Assembly: GCA_024696005.1 (NCBI GenBank)
Contig: JAILHF010000049.1
Coordinates: forward strand, 29,400 to 93,399
Length of the DNA stretch: 64,000 nucleotides
Reading direction: 5' to 3'
Source: Lachnospiraceae bacterium
GTDB taxonomy: Bacteria; Bacillota; Clostridia; Lachnospirales; Lachnospiraceae
Part shown: positions 33,201-40,767 of the stretch, one piece after another
Position numbering within the stretch: the stretch's first letter is position 1
Layout of the letters: the number at the start of each line of letters is the position of its first letter
Notes under the pieces: model-generated
Told to the model about the DNA's origin: nothing
Database searches by the model: none
What the model saw: the letters and a program-made list of their open reading frames with translations, nothing else
Translations under genes and position numbers: made by a program

Positions 33201-33779
33201 TTCGGCGAAAAGAAGGAATGGAATCCCGAGACCACGCGTGCGACGGCGATACACGAGTCCGGCCATACGTATATCAGCGTGCTCTCCGGCGAAAAGCCTC
33301 CGTATGTGACCATCGTTTCCCGCGGCAATTTCGGCGGATACATGGCACACGAGGTCCGCGAGGATGTCATGGACCACACAAAGGAAGACCTTTTGTGGCA
33401 GATCCGGAGCGGGCTTGCGGGACGCGCGGCCGAGCAGCTGTTCTACAATGACAGATCGGGAACGAATACCGGGGCATCCTCGGATCTGCGCCAGGCAACG
33501 AATGTGGCGCTGGAGATGATCTGCCTGTACGGCATGGATGAAAACCGTCTCTACAGCATCGATCCGGCCCGTGCGATGCAGAGCCCCATGGCAGGGGAGC
33601 TGCTGCAGCAGGTCAACGTGCTGATGCGTCAGGAGATGGAAGTCACGAAGCGCCTGGTAGAGGAAGGGAAGGAGTACATCGAAAAGATGGCCGACTTCCT
33701 CGTCAAGAACAACGAAGCCACGACCGAGGACATCATGAGCGTCATGGGCGAATGCCTCGGGAAGGGAAGAACGGCTTGA
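30297..33779 (+). CDS. Large soluble AAA+ ATPase with C-terminal M41 (FtsH-type) peptidase domain
   Basis: The product has 1160 residues and no membrane helix. Residues about 720-925 are a complete AAA+ module: GPPGTGKT at 760-767, IIFIDEID, and LDEALTRRFAR with arginine-finger residues. Residues about 960-1150 are an M41 peptidase: HESGH at 986-990 and the third-ligand Asp1063 in SSDLRQAT. The N-terminal 720 residues are unlike FtsH. They contain an acidic linker, a degenerate second AAA-like domain near 240-400 (MLLSGPREVNKPGLLHQAA, no Walker Lys-Thr) and a receiver-like alpha/beta region near 505-650. It is therefore a cytosolic ATP-dependent protease with regulatory N-terminal domains. 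The YbjN-like protein encoded just upstream is a likely adaptor. Confidence 0.88.
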   Translation: MEENRLYSYLEELAEKKFKVDKLTPLQLLYAYASVASMNDSVINVYFSDEKDREEIIHIREEIERQGLDTTLLKTAIPLIDGKEGVETQTRQVDNIREKAEKDHSDVFALTVLQNLILLEIPELPLMKKGRELKDIFAYINHDDAAKPAAKEVTKEKEESGPESGSATMFSGKEIFGKKDEADAENEDGEAETEEASEEDGTENLSQRERLEILLNKTKQLYEYLNEKNPGQMEAVHGFVQNYFRSELLCDSENIRKGVSGIMLLSGPREVNKPGLLHQAAEFLKMPILNMDNIGSEKEPVKALFEFVDHNPRCFILASEMELVTPSMVSLLCDIIDGDLKAERKDGKKVDFKKAVMVCTTDVGRELYEDRSQRFSRAGFAVILDALKEDMLSSDKKKPVPESWTERFLSNFSGENTILFDRLDAFTLYDVIRKDLDKGAAAIMETYGLHTEIDPKLAQLLLYKNNWITGADEIRAQSESLVKDELFDLGRHMNDLRSSLPKLENLRMVLEYDDDGEDVRELFENPDGLHALYLGDELDPKEYCLPENYRITYCDDEEKAKKIAIEEDIDIVLIDPLFGEQDNTGYLSIDDRKSMGIRVFEELTRRLTQVPVYLVEKKELPLHEEIELREKGAWGALSLQDPLAFSNRLVQIGNMLYTRKKVNELYAKAKTLEYNSAQKISDDGKTAEIHIYDLAIRKQMISDPQHMMLAAGDRPKERFADVIGAEDAKEELQIFINYMKNPRPFMMNSTQPPKGILLYGPPGTGKTMLARAMAGESDASYFAVTGNSFADKFYGESEKSIRRLFMTARRCAPSIIFIDEIDSIGKKRTGSFNEARESDLNTLIAEMDGFHQDPTRPVFVIAATNYGIGKNNDGGSMQLDEALTRRFARAIKVDLPKQDERVRFLKMQIGKLQKSDVSDDAIKTLADRTTGESLAILKNILDTALRRSSVSGEPVNDEMLLAAMEEYRFGEKKEWNPETTRATAIHESGHTYISVLSGEKPPYVTIVSRGNFGGYMAHEVREDVMDHTKEDLLWQIRSGLAGRAAEQLFYNDRSGTNTGASSDLRQATNVALEMICLYGMDENRLYSIDPARAMQSPMAGELLQQVNVLMRQEMEVTKRLVEEGKEYIEKMADFLVKNNEATTEDIMSVMGECLGKGRTA

Positions 33780-33798
33780 GTTAAATTCATAAATGCAT

Positions 33799-33838
33799 GA
33801 GGTCCGGTTTCCGATCTCCGGAGGCCGGATTTTTTTGT
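33799..33838 (+). terminator. Possible terminator after the AAA-M41 gene
   Basis: TCCGG and CCGGA arms with an inner CTCCGGAG palindrome are followed by seven T residues, just before trmL. Confidence 0.55.
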
Positions 33839-33850
33839 CGGGTATTTATC

Positions 33851-34351
33851 ATGAACATCGTACTGCATGAGCCGGAGATACCGGCCAATACCGGAAACAT
33901 AGGGCGCAGTTGCGTCGCGACGGGAACGAAGCTGCATCTGATCGAGCCGCTGGGCTTCCGCCTGACGGAAAATGCGCTGAAGCGGGCGGGCATGGACTAC
34001 TGGCCGCAGCTGGATTACGCGCGTTACATCAATTATGCGGATTTTCTGGAGAAAAACCCCGGTGCCCGCATCTTTTTTGCCACGACGAAGGCCAGACAGC
34101 GCTATTCGGATGTGGAATACCGGCCGGACGATTTCATCATGTTCGGCAAGGAGAGCGCGGGCATTCCCGAGGAGATCCTGGTGGAGCACGAGGAGCATTG
34201 CATCCGCATCCCCATGCTGCCCGGGACTCGCTCCCTGAACCTTTCGAACGCGGTGAACATCGTGCTCTTTGAGGCCCTTCGGCAGCAGGGTTTTCCGGGG
34301 CTGGAGAGCGAAGGGGAGCTGCATCGCCTGCAGTGGAAGGGCGCAGAATAA
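33851..34351 (+). CDS. trmL: tRNA (cytidine/uridine-34-2'-O)-methyltransferase TrmL
   Basis: The product has 166 residues, the family's length, starting at the ATG at 33851. The SPOUT methyltransferase motifs are intact: EIPANTGNIGRSC near residue 9, FGKESAGIPEE near residue 98 and the knot sequence PGTRSLNLSNAVNIVLFEALRQ near residue 122. TrmL methylates the ribose of nucleotide 34 in certain leucine tRNAs. Its stop codon overlaps the start of trmO (TAATG), so the pair is coupled. The ribosome binding site is weak, which suits a start just behind a terminator. Both neighbours act on tRNA or metabolites, so this looks like a housekeeping group. Confidence 0.93.
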   Translation: MNIVLHEPEIPANTGNIGRSCVATGTKLHLIEPLGFRLTENALKRAGMDYWPQLDYARYINYADFLEKNPGARIFFATTKARQRYSDVEYRPDDFIMFGKESAGIPEEILVEHEEHCIRIPMLPGTRSLNLSNAVNIVLFEALRQQGFPGLESEGELHRLQWKGAE

Positions 34352-35028
34352 TGGAAATCGAAGCGATCGCACACATTCATACCGGCTTTCCGGAGAAATT
34401 CGGGATCCCGCGGCAGAGCGGCCTGGTGGAAGAAGCCGAGGGCCGCATCGTTTTCGTGCCGAAATACCGCCAGCCCGATGCGCTGCGGGGCATACGCGAA
34501 TATGACTATCTGTGGCTGATCTGGGACTTTTCCGAAAACCACCGCACGGAATGGTGCGCAACTGTTGCGCCGCCCAGGCTGGGCGGAAGGGAGCGTGTCG
34601 GCGTGTTTGCCAGCCGTTCGCCTTTCCGGCCGAACCCTTTGGGGCTTTCCTGCGTGAAGATCCGCGAGGTGGATGAAGAGGCCTGCGAGATAACGGTCTC
34701 CGGTGTGGACATGCTGGACGGAACCCCGATCTACGACATCAAGCCCTACCTGCCTTATGCGGATGCGCATCCCGAAGCAAGGGGCGGCTTTTCGGACGTC
34801 ACGAAGGAACATGCGCTTTCGATACGGATCCCCGCGGAACTGGAAGAGAAGCTTACGCCGGAAGAACGCGCTGCGGTCACCGGCATCCTTAAGCAGGATC
34901 CGCGCACGGCCTTCATCCACGATGAGGAGAGGGTGTGGGGCGTGAGCTACGGAGCACTGAATGTGCGCTTCCGGGTGCGGGGCGGGGAGGCCGAGATTTG
35001 TGAGATCACAAGGGGAGGAAATTTATGA
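34351..35028 (+). CDS. trmO: tRNA (t6A37) N6-methyltransferase TrmO (TsaA-like)
   Basis: The product has 225 residues. The TsaA/TrmO fold is evident: PRQSGLVEEAEGRIVF at the N terminus, REYDYLWLIWDF, the signature ERVGVFASRSPFRPNPLGLS, and VDMLDGTPIYDIKPYLPYAD. TrmO adds a methyl group from SAM to t6A at position 37. The start codon overlaps the stop of trmL, and the stop overlaps the start of the HAD gene, giving a tight three-gene operon. The C-terminal part (about residues 150-225) matches the extra domain of longer TrmO proteins. Confidence 0.92.
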   Translation: MEIEAIAHIHTGFPEKFGIPRQSGLVEEAEGRIVFVPKYRQPDALRGIREYDYLWLIWDFSENHRTEWCATVAPPRLGGRERVGVFASRSPFRPNPLGLSCVKIREVDEEACEITVSGVDMLDGTPIYDIKPYLPYADAHPEARGGFSDVTKEHALSIRIPAELEEKLTPEERAAVTGILKQDPRTAFIHDEERVWGVSYGALNVRFRVRGGEAEICEITRGGNL

Positions 35029-35660
35029 AAGCAGATGCTGTATTATTGGATGTGGACGGAACGATCTGGGATACCACGCCCCTGGTGGCGGAGGCCTGGA
35101 GCAAGGCCCTTGCGGCGGAAGGTTACGAACGCCGGGTGACGGCGGAGGAATTGAAGGGGCTTTTCGGTAAGCCCATGAATGTCATTGCGGACGAAATGCT
35201 GCCAGAACTGACGGCAGAAGAGCGCTACCGCCTGATGGATGTCTGCACGGAATATGAGGAAAAGGCCCTGGAAGAAAACGAGCGGGACATTTCCTATCCC
35301 GGAGTGGTTGCTACTATAAAGAAGCTCTCGGAAAAGATCCCGGTCTGCATCGTGAGCAACTGCCAGTCCGGCTACATCGAGCTGGCCATGGACAAGCTGG
35401 GGATCACGGAATATATCGCGGATACGGAATGCTACGGAGATACCGGCAAGTACAAGGCCGAGAACATCCGTCTGGTCATGGAAAGGAACGGTTTCCGTAA
35501 GCCGGTCTACGTCGGTGATATCCTCGGGGATGAGGAGGCGGCGCACGCGGCCGGGATCGCCTTCATTCACGCGGCTTACGGCTTCGGCAGCGCGAAAGAG
35601 CCCGAAGCGGTGATCGGAAGCTTCCCCGAACTACTCGAAACGGTGTCCCTTTTACCATAA
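35025..35660 (+). CDS. HAD-superfamily phosphatase (PGMB/Gph-like)
   Basis: The product has 211 residues. HAD motifs are complete: motif I LLDVDGTIWDT near residue 7, motif II VCIVSNCQSG near residue 105, a Lys in GKYKAENIRLVME, and motif IV YVGDILGDEEAA near residue 165. A helical cap lies between motifs I and II. The substrate is probably a small sugar phosphate or phosphoglycolate but cannot be told from the sequence. The start codon overlaps the trmO stop codon (ATGA). A short hairpin follows (TGACGG/CCGTCA). Confidence 0.88.
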   Translation: MKADAVLLDVDGTIWDTTPLVAEAWSKALAAEGYERRVTAEELKGLFGKPMNVIADEMLPELTAEERYRLMDVCTEYEEKALEENERDISYPGVVATIKKLSEKIPVCIVSNCQSGYIELAMDKLGITEYIADTECYGDTGKYKAENIRLVMERNGFRKPVYVGDILGDEEAAHAAGIAFIHAAYGFGSAKEPEAVIGSFPELLETVSLLP

Positions 35661-35663
35661 AAT

Positions 35664-35686
35664 GACGGGTATTTCCGTCAGTTTTG
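35664..35686 (+). terminator. Weak intrinsic terminator
   Basis: TGACGG and CCGTCA form a six-base stem followed by GTTTTG, just after the HAD gene. Confidence 0.5.
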
Positions 35687-35753
35687 CGGGTGTAAAAATG
35701 GCTTGTATCTGTGATAAACTGTTGAACAGAGTGTGGAACTTTTAATCAAGAAT

Positions 35754-35869
35754 CTTTGCAATCTGCTTGTCTGAACTCGCAATTGCTGCGTTGTCGTCAG
35801 TCGCCGTAGCCCGCTACGACTCCTTCCTCCGCCTTGCACTTGCGACTCCATCCTGCGCATATTGCAAAG
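35754..35869. repeat. 116-base element with terminal inverted repeats CTTTGCAAT/ATTGCAAAG
   Basis: The ends pair perfectly over nine bases. The interior contains GTCGTCAGTCGCCGTAG...CTACGACTCC, which forms a second hairpin. The rest of the 266-base gap before xylB shows no gene. The element has no ORF and resembles a small dispersed repeat or a structured RNA; no second copy is visible in the window. Confidence 0.6.
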
Positions 35870-35926
35870 TTATTGATTACAGTTCCCCGGGCCATTTTTT
35901 AGTATGAATAAGGAGGTATTCAATTT

Positions 35927-37396
35927 ATGGAAGCAGGCTTTGTTGGCATCGATCTCGGAACATCCTCGGTCAAGCTGATCCTGATGGATGAAGGGGGCAA
36001 GATCGTAAAAACCGTATCAAAAGAGTATCCCATTAATTTCCCCAAGCCCGGCTGGTCGGAGCAGAATCCCACGGACTGGTTTGAGCAGTCCATGGCAGGT
36101 CTGAAAGAGCTGATCGCCGGAAACGAGGACAAGGTGAAGGGCATCAGCTTCGGCGGACAGATGCACGGACTGGTGGTGCTGGACGATCAGGACAACGTGA
36201 TCCGTCCCGCGATCCTCTGGAACGACGGCAGAACGTCCAAGGAATGCGAGTACCTGAACGGCACCATCGGCAGGGATGTGGTTTCGGCCGAGACCGGAAA
36301 CATCGCATTTGCGGGCTTCACGGCACCCAAGCTCCTTTGGATGAAGGAGAATGAGCCGGATCTTTTCGCAAAGATCGCGAAGATCATGCTGCCGAAGGAT
36401 TATCTGGCATACCGTCTGAGCGGCGTGCACGCGACGGACGTTTCCGACGCATCCGGCATGCTTCTTTTTGACGTAAACAACCGCAAGTGGTCCGACAAGA
36501 TGTGCGAGATCTGCTCCGTGAAGAAGGAGTGGCTCGCCAAGATCTTTGAAAGCTATGAAGTGATCGGCACGCTGAAGGCAGATGTAGCCAAGGAGCTGGG
36601 CGTATCCGCGGACGTAAAGGTGATCGCGGGCGCGGGCGACAACGCTGCGGCAGCCATCGGAACCGGTACCGTGGGTAACGGCGACTGCAACATCTCCCTG
36701 GGTACCAGCGGCACGATCTTTATCTCCTCGGATACCTATTCCGTGGACGAGCATAATGCGCTGCATTCCTTTGCGCATGCAAACGGCAAATATCATCTGA
36801 TGGGCTGCATGCTTTCGGCAGCATCCTGCAACCAGTGGTGGATGGGCGACATCATCCGGGACAAGGATTTCGCAGGCGCACAGGCAGCCATCACCAAACT
36901 GGGCGAAAATCACGTCTATTTCCTGCCTTATCTGATGGGCGAGCGTTCCCCTCATAACGATCCCGACGCAAGAGCAGCATTCGTGGGCATGACCATGGAT
37001 TCCAACCGTGCGGACATGCTGCAGGCGGTATACGAAGGCGTATGCTTCGGCATCCGTGATTCCTTCGAGGTTGCAAAGGTTTCGGGCATCAAGATCGACC
37101 GGACCAAGATCTGCGGCGGCGGCGCAAAGAGCCCCCTGTGGAGAAAGATCATGGCGAACGTGCTGAACATCAGCGTGGATTCCATCGAGAGCGAGGAAGG
37201 CCCCGCACTGGGCGGCGCGATGCTGGCAGCAGTCGGCTGCGGCTATTTCGCATCCGTCGAGGAAGCGGCTTCCAAGATCGTGAAGGTCATCGGCACCGTG
37301 GAGCCCGAGCCCGAGCTGGCTAAAAAGTACGAGGAGCGCTACCAGACCTTCCGCAAGATCTATCCCGCACTGAAGGATGTATATAAGCTGATGTGA
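35927..37396 (+). CDS. xylB: Xylulokinase
   Basis: The product has 489 residues of the FGGY kinase family. The N-terminal phosphate loop GIDLGTSSVKLILMD, the GGQMHGLVVLD segment typical of xylulokinases, the catalytic Asp238 in AGAGDNAAAAIGTG, and the C-terminal ICGGGAKSPLWRKIMANV are all visible. It phosphorylates D-xylulose to D-xylulose 5-phosphate for the pentose phosphate pathway. AAGGAGG precedes the start. It is the first gene of the xylan-use locus, which continues with an esterase-xylosidase, an isomerase and GH3. No xylose isomerase (XylA) is seen, so the FucI-like isomerase at 40768 is a possible supplier of its substrate. A related FGGY sugar cannot be excluded. Confidence 0.93.
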   Translation: MEAGFVGIDLGTSSVKLILMDEGGKIVKTVSKEYPINFPKPGWSEQNPTDWFEQSMAGLKELIAGNEDKVKGISFGGQMHGLVVLDDQDNVIRPAILWNDGRTSKECEYLNGTIGRDVVSAETGNIAFAGFTAPKLLWMKENEPDLFAKIAKIMLPKDYLAYRLSGVHATDVSDASGMLLFDVNNRKWSDKMCEICSVKKEWLAKIFESYEVIGTLKADVAKELGVSADVKVIAGAGDNAAAAIGTGTVGNGDCNISLGTSGTIFISSDTYSVDEHNALHSFAHANGKYHLMGCMLSAASCNQWWMGDIIRDKDFAGAQAAITKLGENHVYFLPYLMGERSPHNDPDARAAFVGMTMDSNRADMLQAVYEGVCFGIRDSFEVAKVSGIKIDRTKICGGGAKSPLWRKIMANVLNISVDSIESEEGPALGGAMLAAVGCGYFASVEEAASKIVKVIGTVEPEPELAKKYEERYQTFRKIYPALKDVYKLM

Positions 37397-37399
37397 TCG

Positions 37400-37484
37400 G
37401 CGATCACTCCGCCGCGGCGGTCTGCAGAGGAGACCGGACGAACCGGAGGTACTGACAGATCGATGTAAGCGATCACTCCGCCGC
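37400..37484. repeat. Two direct copies of a 16-base core
   Basis: GCGATCACTCCGCCGC occurs at 37400-37415 and 37469-37484, each followed by a related CGGYCTGCA..AGGA.ACCGGA segment. This lies at the start of the 460-base gap between xylB and the esterase gene. Confidence 0.75.
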
Positions 37485-37512
37485 ACCGGCCTGCAACAGG
37501 AACCGGATGCAT

Positions 37513-37562
37513 ATGGAGGAGCCTAGCCGCACTAGGATCTGCAGAGAAAGACAGGAACGCGA
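37513..37562 (+). repeat. Dispersed ~50-base element, copy 2
   Basis: Shares ATGGAGGAGCYTAGCCRC, CTGCA and ACAGGAACGCGA in the same order and spacing with 29738-29786. Confidence 0.6.
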
Positions 37563-37688
37563 GGCCCGGAAGGCCGAGCGAGGGCACACTGAGGCAGGAT
37601 GCCGAATTGCGCCCGGTTCCGTGCAGAGCGAAACAGCAGGGCAGATCTGTGAGCGGCTTGGCGACGGAATCCGCATCCGGGACCTGTT

Positions 37689-37838
37689 GCGAGGCCGGGT
37701 GCGCCAGGAATCGGCATCCGAATCGCATCGCGAGGCCGGGTGTGCCAGGAACCGGCATCCGAATCGCATCGCGAGGCCGGGTGCGCCAGGAACCGGCATC
37801 CGAATCGCATCGCAAGACGGATGCGCCAGGAATGAAGC
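37689..37838. repeat. 41-base tandem repeat, about 3.6 copies
   Basis: Copies begin at 37689, 37730, 37771 and 37812 (partial). The unit runs from GCGAGGCCGGGTGCGCCAGG to AACCGGCATCCGAATCGCATC with few changes. The 41-base period is not a multiple of three, so it is not a repeated protein segment. It ends about 20 bases before the start of the esterase-GH43 gene. Confidence 0.9.
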
Positions 37839-37856
37839 AGAGTATAAGGAGGAAAA

Positions 37857-40616
37857 ATGCTCAGGATAGCAGAGACGGAAAACGGAAAAGTCCGCGGGCT
37901 TCCTTCCGCGGATCCCCGGATCACTGTTTATAAGGGCATCCCGTTTGCGGAACCGCCTGTCGGAAAGAACCGCTGGCGTGCGCCCCAGCCTGCCGAAAAA
38001 TGGGAAGGTGTGCGGGATGCATTTGAATTTGCTCCGATCTCGGTGCAGGACCAGCCTGCCGTGGGAACGGATATCTATTGCAAGGAATGGCATGTCGATC
38101 CCGATATCGCGATGGGAGAGGACTGCCTGTATCTGAATGTGTGGACACCGGCCAGGAAGACGGACGAGAAGCTTCCGGTGCTGGTGTGGTTCTTCGGCGG
38201 CGGCTTCCAGTGGGGCTATACCGCCGAGATGGAATTTGACGGCGAGAGACTGGCACGCCGCGGCATCATCGTGGTGAGCGTGAACTACCGTCTGGGTGTG
38301 TTCGGTTTCCTGTCCCATCCCGAGATCTCGGCAGAGTCGCCGGATGCTCCGGGCAACTTCGGTTTCCTGGACCAGCAGGCAGGTCTGCACTGGGTGTACC
38401 GCAACATTGCGAATTTCGGCGGCGACCCCGAACGCATCACGATCGCGGGACAGTCGGCCGGCGGCTGCAGCGTGATGAACCAGTTCACCTGCAAGGAGAA
38501 TTTCGGCATCATCAAGGGCGCCCTGGTCTGGAGCGGCATCATCCGCTTTGCCGGAAGGGACGCGGAGAAGGATCTGTTCTTCCCGGCCACGCTGGACAAG
38601 GCCGAGCAGAAGGGCGTGGATTTCTTTGAGTATCTGGGTGTGAAGACCCTGGAAGAAGCCCGGGCGCTGGATCCCTATGTGATCCGCGAGAAATACGCGA
38701 AATACCGTGAAAAAGGGATCATGTTCGTGGGCATCCAGGACGGAAAGTTCTGCCTGGGCGATCCCATCGAGCGCTTTATCAACGGCGACTGCTGCAAAGC
38801 GCCGCTGATCAGCGGTAATACGACGGACGAATTCATCATGGGCGGCGTGAATACCGTGGAGAAATCCGTGAAGGAAGTCTTTAACGATGTCCTGAAGAAG
38901 GATCCGTCGAGACCGATCTACTATTACAGATTCGGTCCGGACATGCCCGGTGACGACCATCCCGGCTGCTTCCATTCGGTGGACCTGTGGTTCTGGTTCG
39001 AGAGCCTGATGAAGTGCTGGAGGCCTCTGAAGGGGCATCACTTCGATCTGGCCCGTCAGATGTGCAACTATGTGGCGGCGTTCGTAAAGACCGGCGATCC
39101 CAACTGCGCGGACAGCGACGGCACGCCGCAGCCGCTTTGGAAGCCGTATAAGACGGACGAGCGCAACGAGATGAACTTCTTAAGCGAGGGCCCGGTTCCC
39201 GGTCTGGAGAGCCCGCAGCCGAAGCAGGCGTTCAACCCTTATCTGCCGAGCTGGGAGTATATCCCCGACGGCGAGCCCTATGTCTTCGGTGACAGGGTGT
39301 ATGTGTATGGCTCGCATGACCGTTTCGGCGGACAGACCTTCTGCCTGAACGACTATGTATGCTGGTCGGCACCGGTGAACGATCTGAAGAGCTGGCGTTA
39401 TGAGGGTGTGATCTTCCGCAAGACGGACGATCCGCTGAATGAGGACGGACACATGTGCCTGTACGCACCGGATGTGACGAAGGGTCCGGACGGGCGCTAT
39501 TATCTCTATTATGTATTGGACAAGGTGAACGTGGTTTCCGTGGCGGTGTGCGACACGCCGGCCGGAAAGTACGAGTATCTGGGCAATGTGCATTATCCCG
39601 ACGGGACGCTGCTCGGCAACAAGGAGGGCGACGAGCCCCAGTTCGATCCGGGTGTGCTGACCGAAGGTGATGTGACCTATCTCTTCACCGGCTTCTGCGG
39701 ACATGGCGACAAGAGCCGCCACGGCGCGATGCTGACGGTGCTGGAGAAGGACATGCTCACGGTGAAGTCGCGTCACGACTTTGTGGTGCCCGGGGCACAG
39801 TATGCGGAGGGCACGCCGTTTGAGGGACATGCCTTCTTCGAGGCGCCCTCGATCCGCAAGCGCAACGGAAAGTATTACTTTATCTATTCCTCCCAGGTGA
39901 TGCATGAGCTCTGCTATGCCACGGCCGACGACCCTCTGGGGCCTTACAGCTACGGCGGCGTGATCATCAGCAACTGCGACAAGGGGATCGACAGCTATAA
40001 GCCGGCGGACATGGCCATGGCTTACGGCGCGAACAACCACGGCAGCATCGAGGAGGTGGGTGGCGAATGGTACATCTTCTACCATCGTCATACCAACGGA
40101 AACTGGTATTCGCGTCAGGAGTGCGCCGAAAAGATCGAATTTGCGGCGGACGGCAGCATCCCGCAGGTGCAGATCACTTCCTGCGGCTTCAACGGCGGCC
40201 CTCTGAGCGATCTGGGCGAATATCCGGCCTACATCGCCTGCAACCTGTTCACGGAGAAGCACGACATGTATGTGGGCGATCCCCATGCACCGCGCATCAT
40301 CCAGGACGGTTCGGACGGACAGACGATGCCCGCTTATCTGGCACAGATCGGCGACGGCGCGACGGCAGGCTTCAAGTTCTTCGAATGCAAGGGCGTGAAG
40401 GGCCTGCGCATCAAGACGCGCGGCTATCTGAACGGCAAATTCGAGATCCGCACGAAATGGGACGGCGACAGCCTGGGCAGCATCGACGTGCGCGGCGAGA
40501 ACATCTGGATGCCCTTCGAGACGGACGTGCAGATCCCGGACGGCGTGACCGAGCTGTACCTGACCTTCCGCGGAAACGGCAGCGGCTGCCTGAAGAGCTT
40601 CGAATTCCTGCACTGA
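37857..40616 (+). CDS. Carboxylesterase fused to GH43 glycosidase and a C-terminal CBM6-like domain
   Basis: The product has 919 residues and no signal peptide, so it works in the cytoplasm. Residues 1-450 are a type B carboxylesterase: oxyanion GGGFQWG, nucleophile Ser200 in GQSAGG, acidic residue in SGNTTDEF and His in FHSVDLWFW. Residues about 460-780 form a GH43 propeller with Asp471 (IPDGEPYVFGD), Asp539 (YAPDV) and Glu662 (FFEAPSI) in the roles of base, pKa modulator and acid. The last 130 residues are beta-rich and end like CBM6 domains. It probably removes acyl groups and then xylosyl or arabinosyl units from imported oligosaccharides. It sits between xylB and the isomerase. Confidence 0.88.
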   Translation: MLRIAETENGKVRGLPSADPRITVYKGIPFAEPPVGKNRWRAPQPAEKWEGVRDAFEFAPISVQDQPAVGTDIYCKEWHVDPDIAMGEDCLYLNVWTPARKTDEKLPVLVWFFGGGFQWGYTAEMEFDGERLARRGIIVVSVNYRLGVFGFLSHPEISAESPDAPGNFGFLDQQAGLHWVYRNIANFGGDPERITIAGQSAGGCSVMNQFTCKENFGIIKGALVWSGIIRFAGRDAEKDLFFPATLDKAEQKGVDFFEYLGVKTLEEARALDPYVIREKYAKYREKGIMFVGIQDGKFCLGDPIERFINGDCCKAPLISGNTTDEFIMGGVNTVEKSVKEVFNDVLKKDPSRPIYYYRFGPDMPGDDHPGCFHSVDLWFWFESLMKCWRPLKGHHFDLARQMCNYVAAFVKTGDPNCADSDGTPQPLWKPYKTDERNEMNFLSEGPVPGLESPQPKQAFNPYLPSWEYIPDGEPYVFGDRVYVYGSHDRFGGQTFCLNDYVCWSAPVNDLKSWRYEGVIFRKTDDPLNEDGHMCLYAPDVTKGPDGRYYLYYVLDKVNVVSVAVCDTPAGKYEYLGNVHYPDGTLLGNKEGDEPQFDPGVLTEGDVTYLFTGFCGHGDKSRHGAMLTVLEKDMLTVKSRHDFVVPGAQYAEGTPFEGHAFFEAPSIRKRNGKYYFIYSSQVMHELCYATADDPLGPYSYGGVIISNCDKGIDSYKPADMAMAYGANNHGSIEEVGGEWYIFYHRHTNGNWYSRQECAEKIEFAADGSIPQVQITSCGFNGGPLSDLGEYPAYIACNLFTEKHDMYVGDPHAPRIIQDGSDGQTMPAYLAQIGDGATAGFKFFECKGVKGLRIKTRGYLNGKFEIRTKWDGDSLGSIDVRGENIWMPFETDVQIPDGVTELYLTFRGNGSGCLKSFEFLH

Positions 40617-40767
40617 GTGCAGTGTAATTTAGCATTTTATGGTAAGCAATTAGCAACAAAAAATTATATACTAACCTCAACTGCATTCAAAAGTAACTGC
40701 TTAAAGCGCAGCAGGCGTCCTTTTGAGCAGAACACAAAAAAGAAAAGAAAGAAAAGGAGAGAAAAGA

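Noticed and set aside
30297..33779. The AAA-M41 gene as ordinary ftsH
   Set aside because: FtsH has one or two N-terminal membrane helices and about 600-700 residues; this protein has none and is 1160 residues with additional domains.
37360..39041. Minus-strand open frames through the 41-base repeat region
   Set aside because: The repeat period is not a multiple of three, so its frame changes from copy to copy, and the frames continue as antisense of the esterase gene.
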